From assembly GCF_000238355.1 (NCBI RefSeq), contig NZ_AHCA01000004.1, positions 293,342 to 357,341 on the forward strand: 64,000 nucleotides of DNA, written 5' to 3'. The stretch's first letter is position 1. The number at the start of each line of letters is the position of its first letter. Origin of the DNA: Pseudoalteromonas haloplanktis ATCC 14393 (GTDB lineage: Bacteria; Pseudomonadota; Gammaproteobacteria; Enterobacterales; Alteromonadaceae). The notes below the pieces were generated by a model. The model did not search any database. It saw only the letters and a list, made by a program, of their open reading frames with translations, and had not been told where the DNA came from. Positions 49,992-59,097 of this stretch are shown piece by piece. The translations under genes and the position numbers were made by a program.

Positions 49992-51263
49992 ATGGCTCGT
50001 TTTTTTTATTCGCTGATTCTTTATCTGCTAAGCCCACTTATTGTCTTTTATTTGTATCTGTTAAGAGGTAAAAAAAATCCTGGCTACCGAGAATATTTTG
50101 CAGAGCGGTTTGGCCTTATTAGCGAACAAAAAAATTCAACTATCGTCTTCCACTGCGCCTCTGTGGGTGAAGTGTTAGCTGCATCGCCATTAATTAAACA
50201 ATTACAAAGTCAGCTGCCAACTTACTCCTTAATGATCACGTGTAATACACCGACAGGACGGGAGCAAATATATAACAACTTTAAAGACTCGGTACAATGC
50301 GTCTACTTACCACTTGACTTCCCATGTGCAACTGCGCGATTTTTAAAGCAAGTAAAACCCGCTATGCTGTGTATTTTAGAAACCGAGCTGTGGCCAAACT
50401 TACTTGCACAAAGTAAACAACGTAATATTCCGGTACTGGTACTTAATGCCCGCTTGTCAGAGAAATCTCAACGTGGTTACCAAAAAGTAGCGCCGCTGAC
50501 GCGAGCACTGATGGCTTCTATCTCAGCACTGGCAAGTCACAACCAAGACGATGCCACTCGCTTTATCGAGCTAGGCCTTGATGCAGGAAAAGTACAAGTA
50601 ACAGGGTCGATTAAGTTTGATATAAAACCAACCGATGAACAGTTATTAAAAGTTGAAACTTTAAAAGCACAATACAATAGTCAGCGTTTTATTTGGGTTG
50701 CTGGTTCCACCCACCCTATTGAGCATCAATTAATCTTAAACGCGCATCAACGCCTTTTAGAAGTAGCTCCAGATGCATTACTGGTTATTGCCCCGCGCCA
50801 CCCAGAACAATTTGATAAAGTTGCGGAATTACTCCACGAGTCAACTCTGAGCTTTAGCCGTCGTAGTCAAAATGACTATCACAACGAGCATGTACTCCTT
50901 GGCGATACCTTGGGGGAACTGCAATGTTTATATGGTATGGCTAACATAAGCTATGTCGGCGGTAGTTTAATTGAGCGCGGTGGGCATAATCCGCTCGAAT
51001 CAGCGGCTTTCTCTGTGGGAGTATTAACGGGCCCACATACTTATAACTTTAACCATGTTTACCCAGAGCTAATTGCCCTTGGTGGGGCTAAACAAGTAGC
51101 CAACACGGATGAATTAAGCTTGCAACTAATAGAGCTTTATCAACAACCCGTTCGTTGTAAAAAACTAGGCGAGCAAGCCGCAGTGTGTGTGGCTAATAAC
51201 CAAGGTGCAATTGCGAAAACAATTGCTATTATTAACCACTATTTAGAGCCTAATCGTGACTGA
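49992..51263 (+). CDS. waaA: 3-deoxy-D-manno-octulosonic acid transferase
   Basis: WaaA transfers Kdo from CMP-Kdo to lipid A precursor at the inner membrane. The 423-aa GT-B enzyme has an N-terminal membrane anchor, the ERFG and ASVGEVLAA motifs with the catalytic Glu, ETELWPNLL, and the C-terminal nucleotide-binding region SLIERGGHNPLESAA. The presence of kdkA suggests that it adds a single Kdo. It overlaps the DUF1415 gene by 8 bases. Confidence 0.97.
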   Translation: MARFFYSLILYLLSPLIVFYLYLLRGKKNPGYREYFAERFGLISEQKNSTIVFHCASVGEVLAASPLIKQLQSQLPTYSLMITCNTPTGREQIYNNFKDSVQCVYLPLDFPCATARFLKQVKPAMLCILETELWPNLLAQSKQRNIPVLVLNARLSEKSQRGYQKVAPLTRALMASISALASHNQDDATRFIELGLDAGKVQVTGSIKFDIKPTDEQLLKVETLKAQYNSQRFIWVAGSTHPIEHQLILNAHQRLLEVAPDALLVIAPRHPEQFDKVAELLHESTLSFSRRSQNDYHNEHVLLGDTLGELQCLYGMANISYVGGSLIERGGHNPLESAAFSVGVLTGPHTYNFNHVYPELIALGGAKQVANTDELSLQLIELYQQPVRCKKLGEQAAVCVANNQGAIAKTIAIINHYLEPNRD

Positions 51264-51819
51264 TCAAACATCATTAAGTTTACCAGAACAACAAACCCGC
51301 GAATGGGTTTCAAGTGTCATTGTTAAATACAATTTCTGTCCATTTGCCCGTAAAGAAGTGGAAAACAATTGTATTCACTATCAAACAAGCCAAGCCACCA
51401 GCATTGATGACGCCGTGATGGAGATGATTGAGCAGTGTATTGAACTTGACAGGCAGCCAACACGAGAAACGACATTATTAATGTTTGAACAAGGCTTCGC
51501 TGATTTTGAAGCGTTTTTAGATTTAGTGGATTTAGCAAATGTATTACTTGTTGCACAGGGCTTTGAGGGCAAGTACCAAATAGCTAACTTTCATCCTGAT
51601 TATGTATTTGCCGATAGCGATGAAAGTGATGCCGCCAACTATACGAACCGAGCACCTTTTCCAACCTTGCATTTAATTCGTGAAGCCAGTATGAGTGCCG
51701 CATTAGATGAGTACAACGAGCCGGAATCTATCCCTGAACACAATATCAATTTAGCACGCCGTAAAGGCATCGACTTTTGGCAACAATTACTTGCTGGATG
51801 CAAAAAACCGAGCGCTTAA
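51256..51819 (+). CDS. DUF1415 protein
   Basis: The 187-aa soluble protein has the DUF1415 start TREWVSSVIVKYNFCPFARKEV with its conserved Cys, and the NFHPDYVFADSDESDAANYTNRAPFP and HLIREASM blocks. The function is unknown. It starts with GTG inside the end of waaA, which couples the two genes, so it may act in the same envelope process. Confidence 0.85.
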   Translation: MTDQTSLSLPEQQTREWVSSVIVKYNFCPFARKEVENNCIHYQTSQATSIDDAVMEMIEQCIELDRQPTRETTLLMFEQGFADFEAFLDLVDLANVLLVAQGFEGKYQIANFHPDYVFADSDESDAANYTNRAPFPTLHLIREASMSAALDEYNEPESIPEHNINLARRKGIDFWQQLLAGCKKPSA

Positions 51820-51829
51820 CAGCTCGGTT
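51806..51829. terminator. bidirectional terminator between DUF1415 and ydbL genes
   Basis: AACCGAGC and GCTCGGTT form a perfect 8-bp stem with an 8-base loop. Its left arm is in the last codons of the DUF1415 gene. A-runs on the left give a T-run for the minus-strand ydbL transcript. Confidence 0.8.
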
Positions 51830-51844
51830 CTCTCATAATATAGC

Positions 51845-52180
51845 TTACTTTTTAACCCACTCGCCGTTCACTTCAATAAAGTGACCAGATTGAGTTTTTT
51901 CAATCGTTTTCGCTGCCGCTAACGCTTCAACTTGAGCAAGCGACAGATTATTTTTTTTCGCCAGCTTTAAATATTGTGCTTTTCGTTTTTCATTGATTTC
52001 ATCAACAACCGCTTTTGCCTCTGCATTTTGTACCACAAGGCCCAAATAACCCGAGCTATCCTCACCCACTAAACCTTGGTTTTTGGCATCATCTAAGCTA
52101 ATTGCCCACGCCGAGAACGACAAGCAAAAGGCACTCAACAATGTGATTATATTTAATTTTTTATTTCTTACTCTGCTCAT
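51845..52180 (-). CDS. ydbL: YdbL-family DUF1318 periplasmic protein
   Basis: The 111-aa protein has a signal peptide (about 1-26, ending AWA) and the DUF1318 pattern LDDAKNQGLVGEDSSGYLGLV and INEKRKAQYLKLAKKN. It matches YdbL of E. coli, a periplasmic partner of YdbH and YnbE. A good ribosome site AAGGAACC precedes the ATG. It is the last gene of ydbH-ynbE-ydbL, 9 bases after ynbE. Confidence 0.92.
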   Translation of the reverse strand: MSRVRNKKLNIITLLSAFCLSFSAWAISLDDAKNQGLVGEDSSGYLGLVVQNAEAKAVVDEINEKRKAQYLKLAKKNNLSLAQVEALAAAKTIEKTQSGHFIEVNGEWVKK

Positions 52181-52189
52181 AATGGTTCC

Positions 52190-52372
52190 TTAGAATAATT
52201 CGCTGTCATCACTAAATAAATTATCCAGCTCTTTATCAACTTTTACGCGGATCTCATGATCAACTTTTACATTTAAGTTGATTGTTATTGGCTCTTTTGC
52301 TGCCACCTCAACACGATGCGTGCATGCACTGAGTAAACCCAGTGCTGTTATTATCACTAACCATTTAGTCAT
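52190..52372 (-). CDS. ynbE: YnbE-family outer membrane lipoprotein
   Basis: The 60-aa precursor has a lipobox LLSAC at about residues 14-17 and a short mature part with beta-like NLNVKVDHEIRVKVDKELDNLF. In E. coli YnbE is a small outer-membrane lipoprotein that pairs with YdbH to bridge the envelope. I use the ATG at 52372, preceded by AGGAAG. The frame starting 54 bases earlier would read through the ydbH end. It overlaps ydbH by 8 bases. Confidence 0.92.
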   Translation of the reverse strand: MTKWLVIITALGLLSACTHRVEVAAKEPITINLNVKVDHEIRVKVDKELDNLFSDDSELF

Positions 52373-54806
52373 TATTACTTCCTTTTGTTGAATACTCTTG
52401 TTCAACCTTTTGTGTAATTTCATCACTTAAGCGTAATGCTCGTAATAGCGTAAACACATTTTCTTCATGATTGTAGTTAAAGTTAACTTGCTGCGCTTGT
52501 GGTTTATTATAACCTTGTAAATTAACGCCTAAGGTCATCCAACCATCTGGTTTTAAATTAACACTACTTTTAATACTTTGAATATCTAAATCTTCAAGCA
52601 AACCAAGTATAGGGCTAAGCTCTTGCTGCTGTGCTTTGACCGCATTAAAAGCGGCATTATTAGTAATAAGTAGCTTCGCTGCACCTTGGTTTGTGAGCTG
52701 CCCCTCTTTCACTTCTATACCTAACTCAGAAAAATATACCGGTAATGTGCCAGTAACTCGCCCCGTTAAACTGATCCCTGACTTTTCATCAAGCGTGATC
52801 ACTTTACTTGCATCAATATTTTTAAATGTGACTAACGCTTGCTGAGGCTGCTCAGTCACTCGGTACTTATCAAGTGTAAAGCTGCCTCCCATCACGTTAC
52901 CAGTAATAGCTGTGATGGCAGGTTCACTATTATTGATCTGCAATTGCCCAGTTATCTTTTCAACAATCGCACCAGCACGAAGTTCATTAATATCAAATTT
53001 AGTCGGCTTAACATTAAGCAGGCCTGAATCATACTTCCCTACCAATTGACTACTAAAGCCATTGATCAGGTAATCTGTATATAGGCCATTAATACCACTT
53101 AACTGTACAGTGATATCAGCGGCCAATAAGTTAACATCTCCTTTGACATGGGCTGATACAGAGCCCCCCGTTAATGTCGCAAGCGGAGCAAACTGATGTA
53201 AAATGGGGTTAAATCGTGAAACCGACTGTTCAGGAATAATCACTTCCACAGGGTGTGCCGTACTACTCATATGATGTGTAACAATCACTTTAATATCATC
53301 AATCATTACTTGATGCGAAGCCTGCAATGCACGGCTTTGCATTACACGAGAGCTTACCTTGATATTGTTAAGGTCAACTGCCTCACTTTGTAATGCTGCT
53401 AAAGTAGTTTCACTGCTAATATCAATAAACAGCTCTCCAACTCCAAGGTCACCAGAGGCATTCAAGTTATTTGTTAGTTGCGTTAATTTATAATCGCTGA
53501 AACTCACTGTATCGACTTGGCTGGCGAGTGCAGCTGTTGTATAACGCTGTTCATTAATTGTTGCTGTCAGTGTTCCTTGATACTTGCTTACAGTGAGTTC
53601 ATCAACAGCCAACTTCCCAATCGCTAACTTCGCAGACAGTTTTCCCTGTGCTGTAGTCAAAAACTCTTTTACAGTAAACTCGCCGTTACTGGTTATGTTT
53701 TGTGCATCTACGGCAATAAAATCAGGTAACTGCACTAGATCTAATTGATACCTGCCTACAACGTCATGATTAGCCATGTTAGTAGTTATGCTAAACTTTT
53801 TAATGTCATCATTTTGCAGCGAAAAAGCCAGCTCGGCTTTTAGGCTGTTGGGCAGATCATTACTATTTACATCGAGATTATTTATTCTTAACTCACTTGT
53901 AGCAGCAACAAAGTTAATCGCATCTAGATTCAGGCTGCCATCCTGCCAGCCAATTTGGTCAGGTAATTGCAACTGCCAATGAAGTGGAATTTGCTTGGCA
54001 ATAAATTGCTGTTGCTTAGTATCTGCTGTTAATCTTGCTATTTGCTGCAAGCAATTTTCTTGTGCATCTAGCGAGCTTGTTAATTGCTGCGCATCCAAAA
54101 TTAATCGCTGAGAGTTTAAATCATACTGGCTGCTTACATGGCCATTGGCCTTAAATATAATTGCACAATTTTCAAGTTCAGCGACGTATTGGCCATCAAT
54201 CTGTGAATCAAGCGTTAAACTTAAACCATCAAAACTAAAGCGATTTTGACTATTAAGATTCAAGTTAGCAATGTGTCTTACCTTGCTCACTAACTCATTA
54301 TCAAGCTTCACTTGCCCTGTTATACGATCTGTAAATAACGACGCACTAGCGGTGATATCTCCACTGACCACAAATTGATTCAAAAGGGGTTCATTTATAC
54401 TGATAGTCAGGGGGTTGGCTAGCTGCGGATATGAGATCACTAACCGATTAACCGTCAGTAAAGGTCTACTTTCAATGAGTGTTAACGCCAATTTTTTTGC
54501 TGTGGATGACTCAGCAGTAGACGTTGGAGTCGTTACGCTAAGATTGGCACGGTTAATAGTAACCCGTTTGGTATTAACCGTTATATCAGCTAATTCAAGC
54601 TGCTGCCCTTGGTAGCCAATACACGCTTTTTCTATATGGAGATCTAAATTGCTTGTTAACGACCAGTCCAAACAATGCAATTCAACACCGGATTGCTGTA
54701 ATGAAGGGGCCGCAAAATGCAAAGTGAGCGGCATGCGAAAAACATAACCAAGTGTCAACACACTTAGCAGTAGAATGAATAACCCCCAACCTACACGCTT
54801 AAACAT
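52365..54806 (-). CDS. ydbH: AsmA-like intermembrane lipid transport protein YdbH
   Basis: YdbH is an inner-membrane-anchored, beta-rich protein that, with TamB and YhdP, moves phospholipids to the outer membrane in E. coli. The 813-aa protein starts MFKRVGWGLFILLLSVLTLG with one membrane helix, followed by a long periplasmic part with repeated beta segments and the C-terminal DUF-like region GRVTGTLPVYFSELGIEV. I choose the ATG at 54806 because TTTAAGGATAAT precedes it. A longer frame would translate the heptamer array at 54824-54879 and is rejected. It is operonic with ynbE and ydbL. Confidence 0.92.
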   Translation of the reverse strand: MFKRVGWGLFILLLSVLTLGYVFRMPLTLHFAAPSLQQSGVELHCLDWSLTSNLDLHIEKACIGYQGQQLELADITVNTKRVTINRANLSVTTPTSTAESSTAKKLALTLIESRPLLTVNRLVISYPQLANPLTISINEPLLNQFVVSGDITASASLFTDRITGQVKLDNELVSKVRHIANLNLNSQNRFSFDGLSLTLDSQIDGQYVAELENCAIIFKANGHVSSQYDLNSQRLILDAQQLTSSLDAQENCLQQIARLTADTKQQQFIAKQIPLHWQLQLPDQIGWQDGSLNLDAINFVAATSELRINNLDVNSNDLPNSLKAELAFSLQNDDIKKFSITTNMANHDVVGRYQLDLVQLPDFIAVDAQNITSNGEFTVKEFLTTAQGKLSAKLAIGKLAVDELTVSKYQGTLTATINEQRYTTAALASQVDTVSFSDYKLTQLTNNLNASGDLGVGELFIDISSETTLAALQSEAVDLNNIKVSSRVMQSRALQASHQVMIDDIKVIVTHHMSSTAHPVEVIIPEQSVSRFNPILHQFAPLATLTGGSVSAHVKGDVNLLAADITVQLSGINGLYTDYLINGFSSQLVGKYDSGLLNVKPTKFDINELRAGAIVEKITGQLQINNSEPAITAITGNVMGGSFTLDKYRVTEQPQQALVTFKNIDASKVITLDEKSGISLTGRVTGTLPVYFSELGIEVKEGQLTNQGAAKLLITNNAAFNAVKAQQQELSPILGLLEDLDIQSIKSSVNLKPDGWMTLGVNLQGYNKPQAQQVNFNYNHEENVFTLLRALRLSDEITQKVEQEYSTKGSNND

Positions 54807-54823
54807 ATTATCCTTAAATAAAT

Positions 54824-54879
54824 TTTGACCTTTGACCTTTGACCTTTGACCTTTGACCTTTGACCTTTGACCTTTGACC
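54824..54879. repeat. heptamer tandem repeat, 8 perfect copies of TTTGACC
   Basis: Eight uninterrupted 7-bp units (56 bp) lie 18 bases upstream of the ydbH start codon and 11 bases past the purL terminator. On the ydbH strand each unit reads GGTCAAA. The unit is not a multiple of three, and the array is non-coding if ydbH starts at 54806. It may change length by slippage and so alter the ydbH leader. Confidence 0.97.
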
Positions 54880-54890
54880 AGCATAAACAA

Positions 54891-54915
54891 AAAAGGCTGC
54901 ACAATGCAGCCTTTT
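54891..54915 (-). terminator. intrinsic terminator after purL
   Basis: AAAAGGCTGC and GCAGCCTTTT form a perfect 10-bp stem with a 5-base loop. On the minus strand it is followed by a T-run. It separates purL from the ydbH operon. Confidence 0.9.
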
Positions 54916-54957
54916 ATTCTATCGCTAAAGTATGAACCTAGCTTGTATAAATGTAAA

Positions 54958-57900
54958 TTAACCTACATTTTTACGTGCGTTACGGAACATACGCATCCAT
55001 GGGCTATCCTCGCTCCACTCATCTGGGTGCCAAGAGTTAGCAACCGCTCGGAATACGCGTTCAGGGTGTGGCATCATCACAGTCGCACGACCATCAGTAG
55101 ATGTAATACCTGTAATGCCCTCTGGCGAACCATTTGGGTTAGCCGGATACTGAGTTGTTGGGTTACCGTAGTTATCAACAAATTTAACCGCAACAGTACC
55201 TGACTCAAGCGCCGCTTTAACCGCAGCACCGTCTGCAAATTCAGCATGACCTTCACCATGAGACACCGCGATAGGCATACGAGAGCCTGCCATACCGTTA
55301 AAGAATACAGAAGGATTCTCCTGCACTTCAACCAAGCTAAAGCGTGCTTCAAAACGCTCAGACTTATTAGTTACAAAGCGTGGCCAATGCTCAGTGCCAG
55401 GGATCAACTCTTTTAACGTTGATAGCATCTGACAACCATTACACACACCTAAGCTAAATGAGTCTTGACGCTCAAAGAAGCTTTGGAACTGATCGCGTGC
55501 CATATCATTAAACAAGATTGATTTAGCCCAGCCTTCACCTGCACCTAGTACGTCACCGTAAGAGAAACCACCACATGCCACTAAGCCTTTAAATTCTTCA
55601 AGGCTTAAGCGCCCTTCAAGAATATCGCTCATGTGCACATCAACCGCTGCAAAACCTGCACGGTTAAACGCCGCAGCCATTTCTAGGTGCGAGTTAACAC
55701 CTTGCTCACGCAAGATAGCCATTTTTGGCTTAGCGCCTGTAGCAATATACGGCGCTGCCACATCTTCGTTTAAGTCAAAATTTAATTTAACGTTAAGACC
55801 AGGATCTTTAGCGTCAAACTTGGCATCGAACTCTTGTTTAGCACAATCTGGATTATCACGACGCGCTTGCATTTGGTACGTTGTTTCGGCCCAAATTGTA
55901 CGAAGCTCTGTACGTGTATTACTAAGTACTGTGTTGCCTGCACGATTAAAGACTACAGTGTCATCACCGTTTAAAGAACCAATTGCGTGGCTGATGGCTG
56001 CAATACCGTGCTCAGCAAATACCGCATTTACTGCGTCTAAATCACTATTAGCAACTTGAATAACAGCACCGAGCTCTTCGTTATAAAGAACTTCAATATC
56101 TGAGCCTGTTAGCTCATCAAGGTTGACTGTTACACCCGTGTGACCAGCAAATGCCATTTCAGCTACTGTGGTAAATAAACCACCGTCTGAACGGTCATGA
56201 TAAGCAAGTAACTTGTTATCTGCGACTAGTGCTTGCATTGCATTGTAGAAGCCTTTTAATAATTCAGGGCTATCAACATCTGGGGTTACATCACCTAATT
56301 GCTTATAAACTTGCGCTAAGCTTGATGCACCCATGCGGTTTTTGCCTGCCCCTAAATCAACTAAGATCAGTGACGTTTCACCTTTATCTGTACGTAACTG
56401 TGGGGTCACCGTTTTACGTACATCTTCAACACGGCCAAATGCAGTGATGATTAACGAAAGCGGTGCAGTAACCGATTTTTGCTCGCCATTCTCATCCCAT
56501 TGAGTTTTCATCGACATAGAGTCTTTACCCACAGGAATTGTTAAACCAAGCGCAGGACAAAGCTCTTCACCAACCGCTTTAACGGCCTCATAAAGGCCGG
56601 CATCTTCACCTGGGTGACCTGCAGCAGCCATCCAGTTTGCAGATAGCTTAATATTCTCAAGACCACCAATATTGGCACATGCAATATTAGTTAATGACTC
56701 AGCTACAGCTAAGCGTGCTGATGCGCCATAGTTCAGTAATGCCGCTGGTGTACGCTCACCCAGTGACATCGCTTCACCATGGTAAGTATCATACGTTGCA
56801 GCTGTCACTGCACAGTTAGCCACTGGTACCTGCCACGGGCCAACCATCTGGTCGCGCGCAACTAAACCTGTTACAGAACGATCACCAATCGTGATCAAGA
56901 AGGTTTTTTCTGCAATGGTTGGTAAGCGTAATAAACGCTGTGCAGCATCTGCGATATCAATTTTTGCTGTATCTAACGCTTCACTAGTCGCTTTTAAAGA
57001 ATGCGCTTCACGGTGCATTTTCGGTGCTTTACCTAATAATACATCTAGCGGTAAATCAACAGGGTTGTTATCAAAGTGGCTATCAGCAACTGTTAAATGA
57101 CGCTCTTCAGTAGCTTCACCAATGACCGCATATTGTGCACGTTCACGCTTACAAATAGCTTCAAAACGGTCAAAATCTTCAACGGCTACGGCAAGTACAT
57201 AACGCTCTTGTGATTCGTTACACCAAATTTCATGCGGCGCCATACCTGGTTCATCATTAGGAATGTCGCGTAGCTGGAATTTACCACCACGACCACCGTC
57301 ATTCACAAGCTCAGGGAATGCATTTGATAAACCACCTGCGCCCACATCGTGGATAAACGCGATTGGGTTAGCATCACCAAGTTGCCAACACTTATCGATC
57401 ACTTCCTGACAACGACGTTCCATTTCAGGGTTTTCGCGCTGTACTGATGCGAAATCTAAATCTTCATTTGATTGGCCAGATGCCATTGATGAAGCGGCAC
57501 CGCCACCTAAACCAATGTTCATGGCAGGACCACCTAATGCAATCAGTTTTGCACCAACTGGAATTTCACCTTTTTGTACATGCTCAGAACGAATATTACC
57601 TAAACCACCGGCAAGCATGATTGGCTTGTGGTAACCACGAACTTCGACACCATTGTGGCTATTGACTTGTTCTTCATAAGTACGGAAATAACCTAATAAG
57701 TTTGGACGACCAAACTCGTTGTTAAATGCCGCGCCACCTAGTGGGCCATCAATCATAATATCAAGCGCGTTAACAATACGACCCGGTTTACCAAAATCAG
57801 TTTCCCACGGTTGCTCATAACCAGGAATACGTAGGTTTGATACAGTAAAGCCAACTAAACCCGCTTTTGGCTTAGAGCCACGACCGGTGGCGCCTTCATC

Positions 57901-58854
57901 ACGAATCTCACCACCAGACCCCGTTGCCGCACCTGAGAATGGGGCAATGGCTGTTGGGTGGTTATGCGTTTCAACTTTCATCAAGATTTCAATGTTCTCT
58001 TGATGATACGCGTATTCACCTTCAGCATTCGGGAAGAAACGACCCGCTTTAGAGCCCGTCATTACTGCAGCGTTATCTTTATAGGCAGATAATACATTTT
58101 CAGGATTATGCTCGTAGGTGTTTTTAATCATTTTAAACAGCGACTTTGGCTGTTCGATACCATCAATTGTCCAATCTGCATTAAAAATCTTGTGACGGCA
58201 ATGCTCTGAGTTTGCTTGTGCAAACATAAATAATTCGATGTCGTTCGGGTTGCGCCCTAACTTTTGGAAGTTCTCTACCAAGTAATCGATTTCGTCATCT
58301 GCCAGTGCAAAGCCTTGCTCAACGTTTGCCGTAGCAAGCGCTTCACGACCACCGCCTAAAATGTCTACTGATGACATTGGACTTGGTGCGTCAGTGCGGA
58401 ACAATTTAGCGGCATCGTCCATTGCGCCATGTGTTGCTTCAGTCATGCGATCATGTAACAAGGCTGCGACTTGAGAAAGCTGTTCAGCGTTTAAATCACC
58501 TTCAACATAGTAAGCAATACCACGCTCTACACGGTGAACTTGCGCTAAACCACAATTATGTGCAATATCCGTCGCTTTTGAAGCCCAAGGTGAGATTGTT
58601 CCTGGGCGAGGCGTTACTAACACCAAAGTACCTGCTGGTGTATGTTCGGCAATCGTTGGACCATAGGTAAGTAACTTCTCAAGCTTAGTTTGCTCGTCAC
58701 TTGAAAGCTCTGCCGTTAAATCGGCAAAGTGTGCATACTCAGCGTATACATTAGTGACTGGAAGTTGCGCCTGTTGGCAACGGGCTAAAATTTTCTGAAC
58801 TCTAAAATCGGAAAGTGCTGGTGCACCACGAAGGATCAACATAGGTATTTTCAT
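54958..58854 (-). CDS. purL: phosphoribosylformylglycinamidine synthase
   Basis: PurL converts FGAR to FGAM with glutamine and ATP, the fourth step of purine synthesis. The 1298-aa protein is the large single-chain form. It has an N-terminal PurS-like part, tandem AIR synthetase-related domains ([30 protein letters not shown]), and a C-terminal class I glutaminase (about 1045-1298) with the nucleophile Cys in GVCNGCQM and the HGEGHAEF and PHPERVFR triad residues. It is transcribed alone, divergent from mltF. Confidence 0.97.
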   Translation of the reverse strand: MKIPMLILRGAPALSDFRVQKILARCQQAQLPVTNVYAEYAHFADLTAELSSDEQTKLEKLLTYGPTIAEHTPAGTLVLVTPRPGTISPWASKATDIAHNCGLAQVHRVERGIAYYVEGDLNAEQLSQVAALLHDRMTEATHGAMDDAAKLFRTDAPSPMSSVDILGGGREALATANVEQGFALADDEIDYLVENFQKLGRNPNDIELFMFAQANSEHCRHKIFNADWTIDGIEQPKSLFKMIKNTYEHNPENVLSAYKDNAAVMTGSKAGRFFPNAEGEYAYHQENIEILMKVETHNHPTAIAPFSGAATGSGGEIRDEGATGRGSKPKAGLVGFTVSNLRIPGYEQPWETDFGKPGRIVNALDIMIDGPLGGAAFNNEFGRPNLLGYFRTYEEQVNSHNGVEVRGYHKPIMLAGGLGNIRSEHVQKGEIPVGAKLIALGGPAMNIGLGGGAASSMASGQSNEDLDFASVQRENPEMERRCQEVIDKCWQLGDANPIAFIHDVGAGGLSNAFPELVNDGGRGGKFQLRDIPNDEPGMAPHEIWCNESQERYVLAVAVEDFDRFEAICKRERAQYAVIGEATEERHLTVADSHFDNNPVDLPLDVLLGKAPKMHREAHSLKATSEALDTAKIDIADAAQRLLRLPTIAEKTFLITIGDRSVTGLVARDQMVGPWQVPVANCAVTAATYDTYHGEAMSLGERTPAALLNYGASARLAVAESLTNIACANIGGLENIKLSANWMAAAGHPGEDAGLYEAVKAVGEELCPALGLTIPVGKDSMSMKTQWDENGEQKSVTAPLSLIITAFGRVEDVRKTVTPQLRTDKGETSLILVDLGAGKNRMGASSLAQVYKQLGDVTPDVDSPELLKGFYNAMQALVADNKLLAYHDRSDGGLFTTVAEMAFAGHTGVTVNLDELTGSDIEVLYNEELGAVIQVANSDLDAVNAVFAEHGIAAISHAIGSLNGDDTVVFNRAGNTVLSNTRTELRTIWAETTYQMQARRDNPDCAKQEFDAKFDAKDPGLNVKLNFDLNEDVAAPYIATGAKPKMAILREQGVNSHLEMAAAFNRAGFAAVDVHMSDILEGRLSLEEFKGLVACGGFSYGDVLGAGEGWAKSILFNDMARDQFQSFFERQDSFSLGVCNGCQMLSTLKELIPGTEHWPRFVTNKSERFEARFSLVEVQENPSVFFNGMAGSRMPIAVSHGEGHAEFADGAAVKAALESGTVAVKFVDNYGNPTTQYPANPNGSPEGITGITSTDGRATVMMPHPERVFRAVANSWHPDEWSEDSPWMRMFRNARKNVG

Positions 58855-58950
58855 CCGGGGTTAGGGATTGAACGATATTTTAGGCGGGCATTATATACCC
58901 AAGTAACTCGGAAATACAGGTTAAGGGGGGAATTAAAATTGCGTCAATGC

Positions 58951-58966
58951 CCGTATTTGTTTGCAT
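58951..58966. promoter_or_regulatory. weak PurR-box-like sequence upstream of purL
   Basis: The minus-strand reading of this 16-bp stretch, ATGCAAACAAATACGG, agrees with about 10 of 16 positions of the PurR operator (ACGCAAACGTTTNCGT), with one good half-site. It is near the expected purL promoter. The match was judged by eye and is uncertain. Confidence 0.3.
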
Positions 58967-59097
58967 CGTTTATCCCGAATATTACCGTTCAGCACATGGA
59001 GATATTAAAACAGCGCAACATCATCTACAACAAATCGACAAGTGACGCCACGTTAAAGTTTTGATATAAGGGGATAGTAGCATTCAAGGGGCGCGGT

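Noticed and set aside
54807..54902. N-terminal extension of ydbH encoding GQRSKVK repeats from the heptamer array
   Set aside because: The ATG at 54806 has a clear AAGGA site and fits the family start, while the extension comes only from reading the non-coding repeat and the purL terminator.
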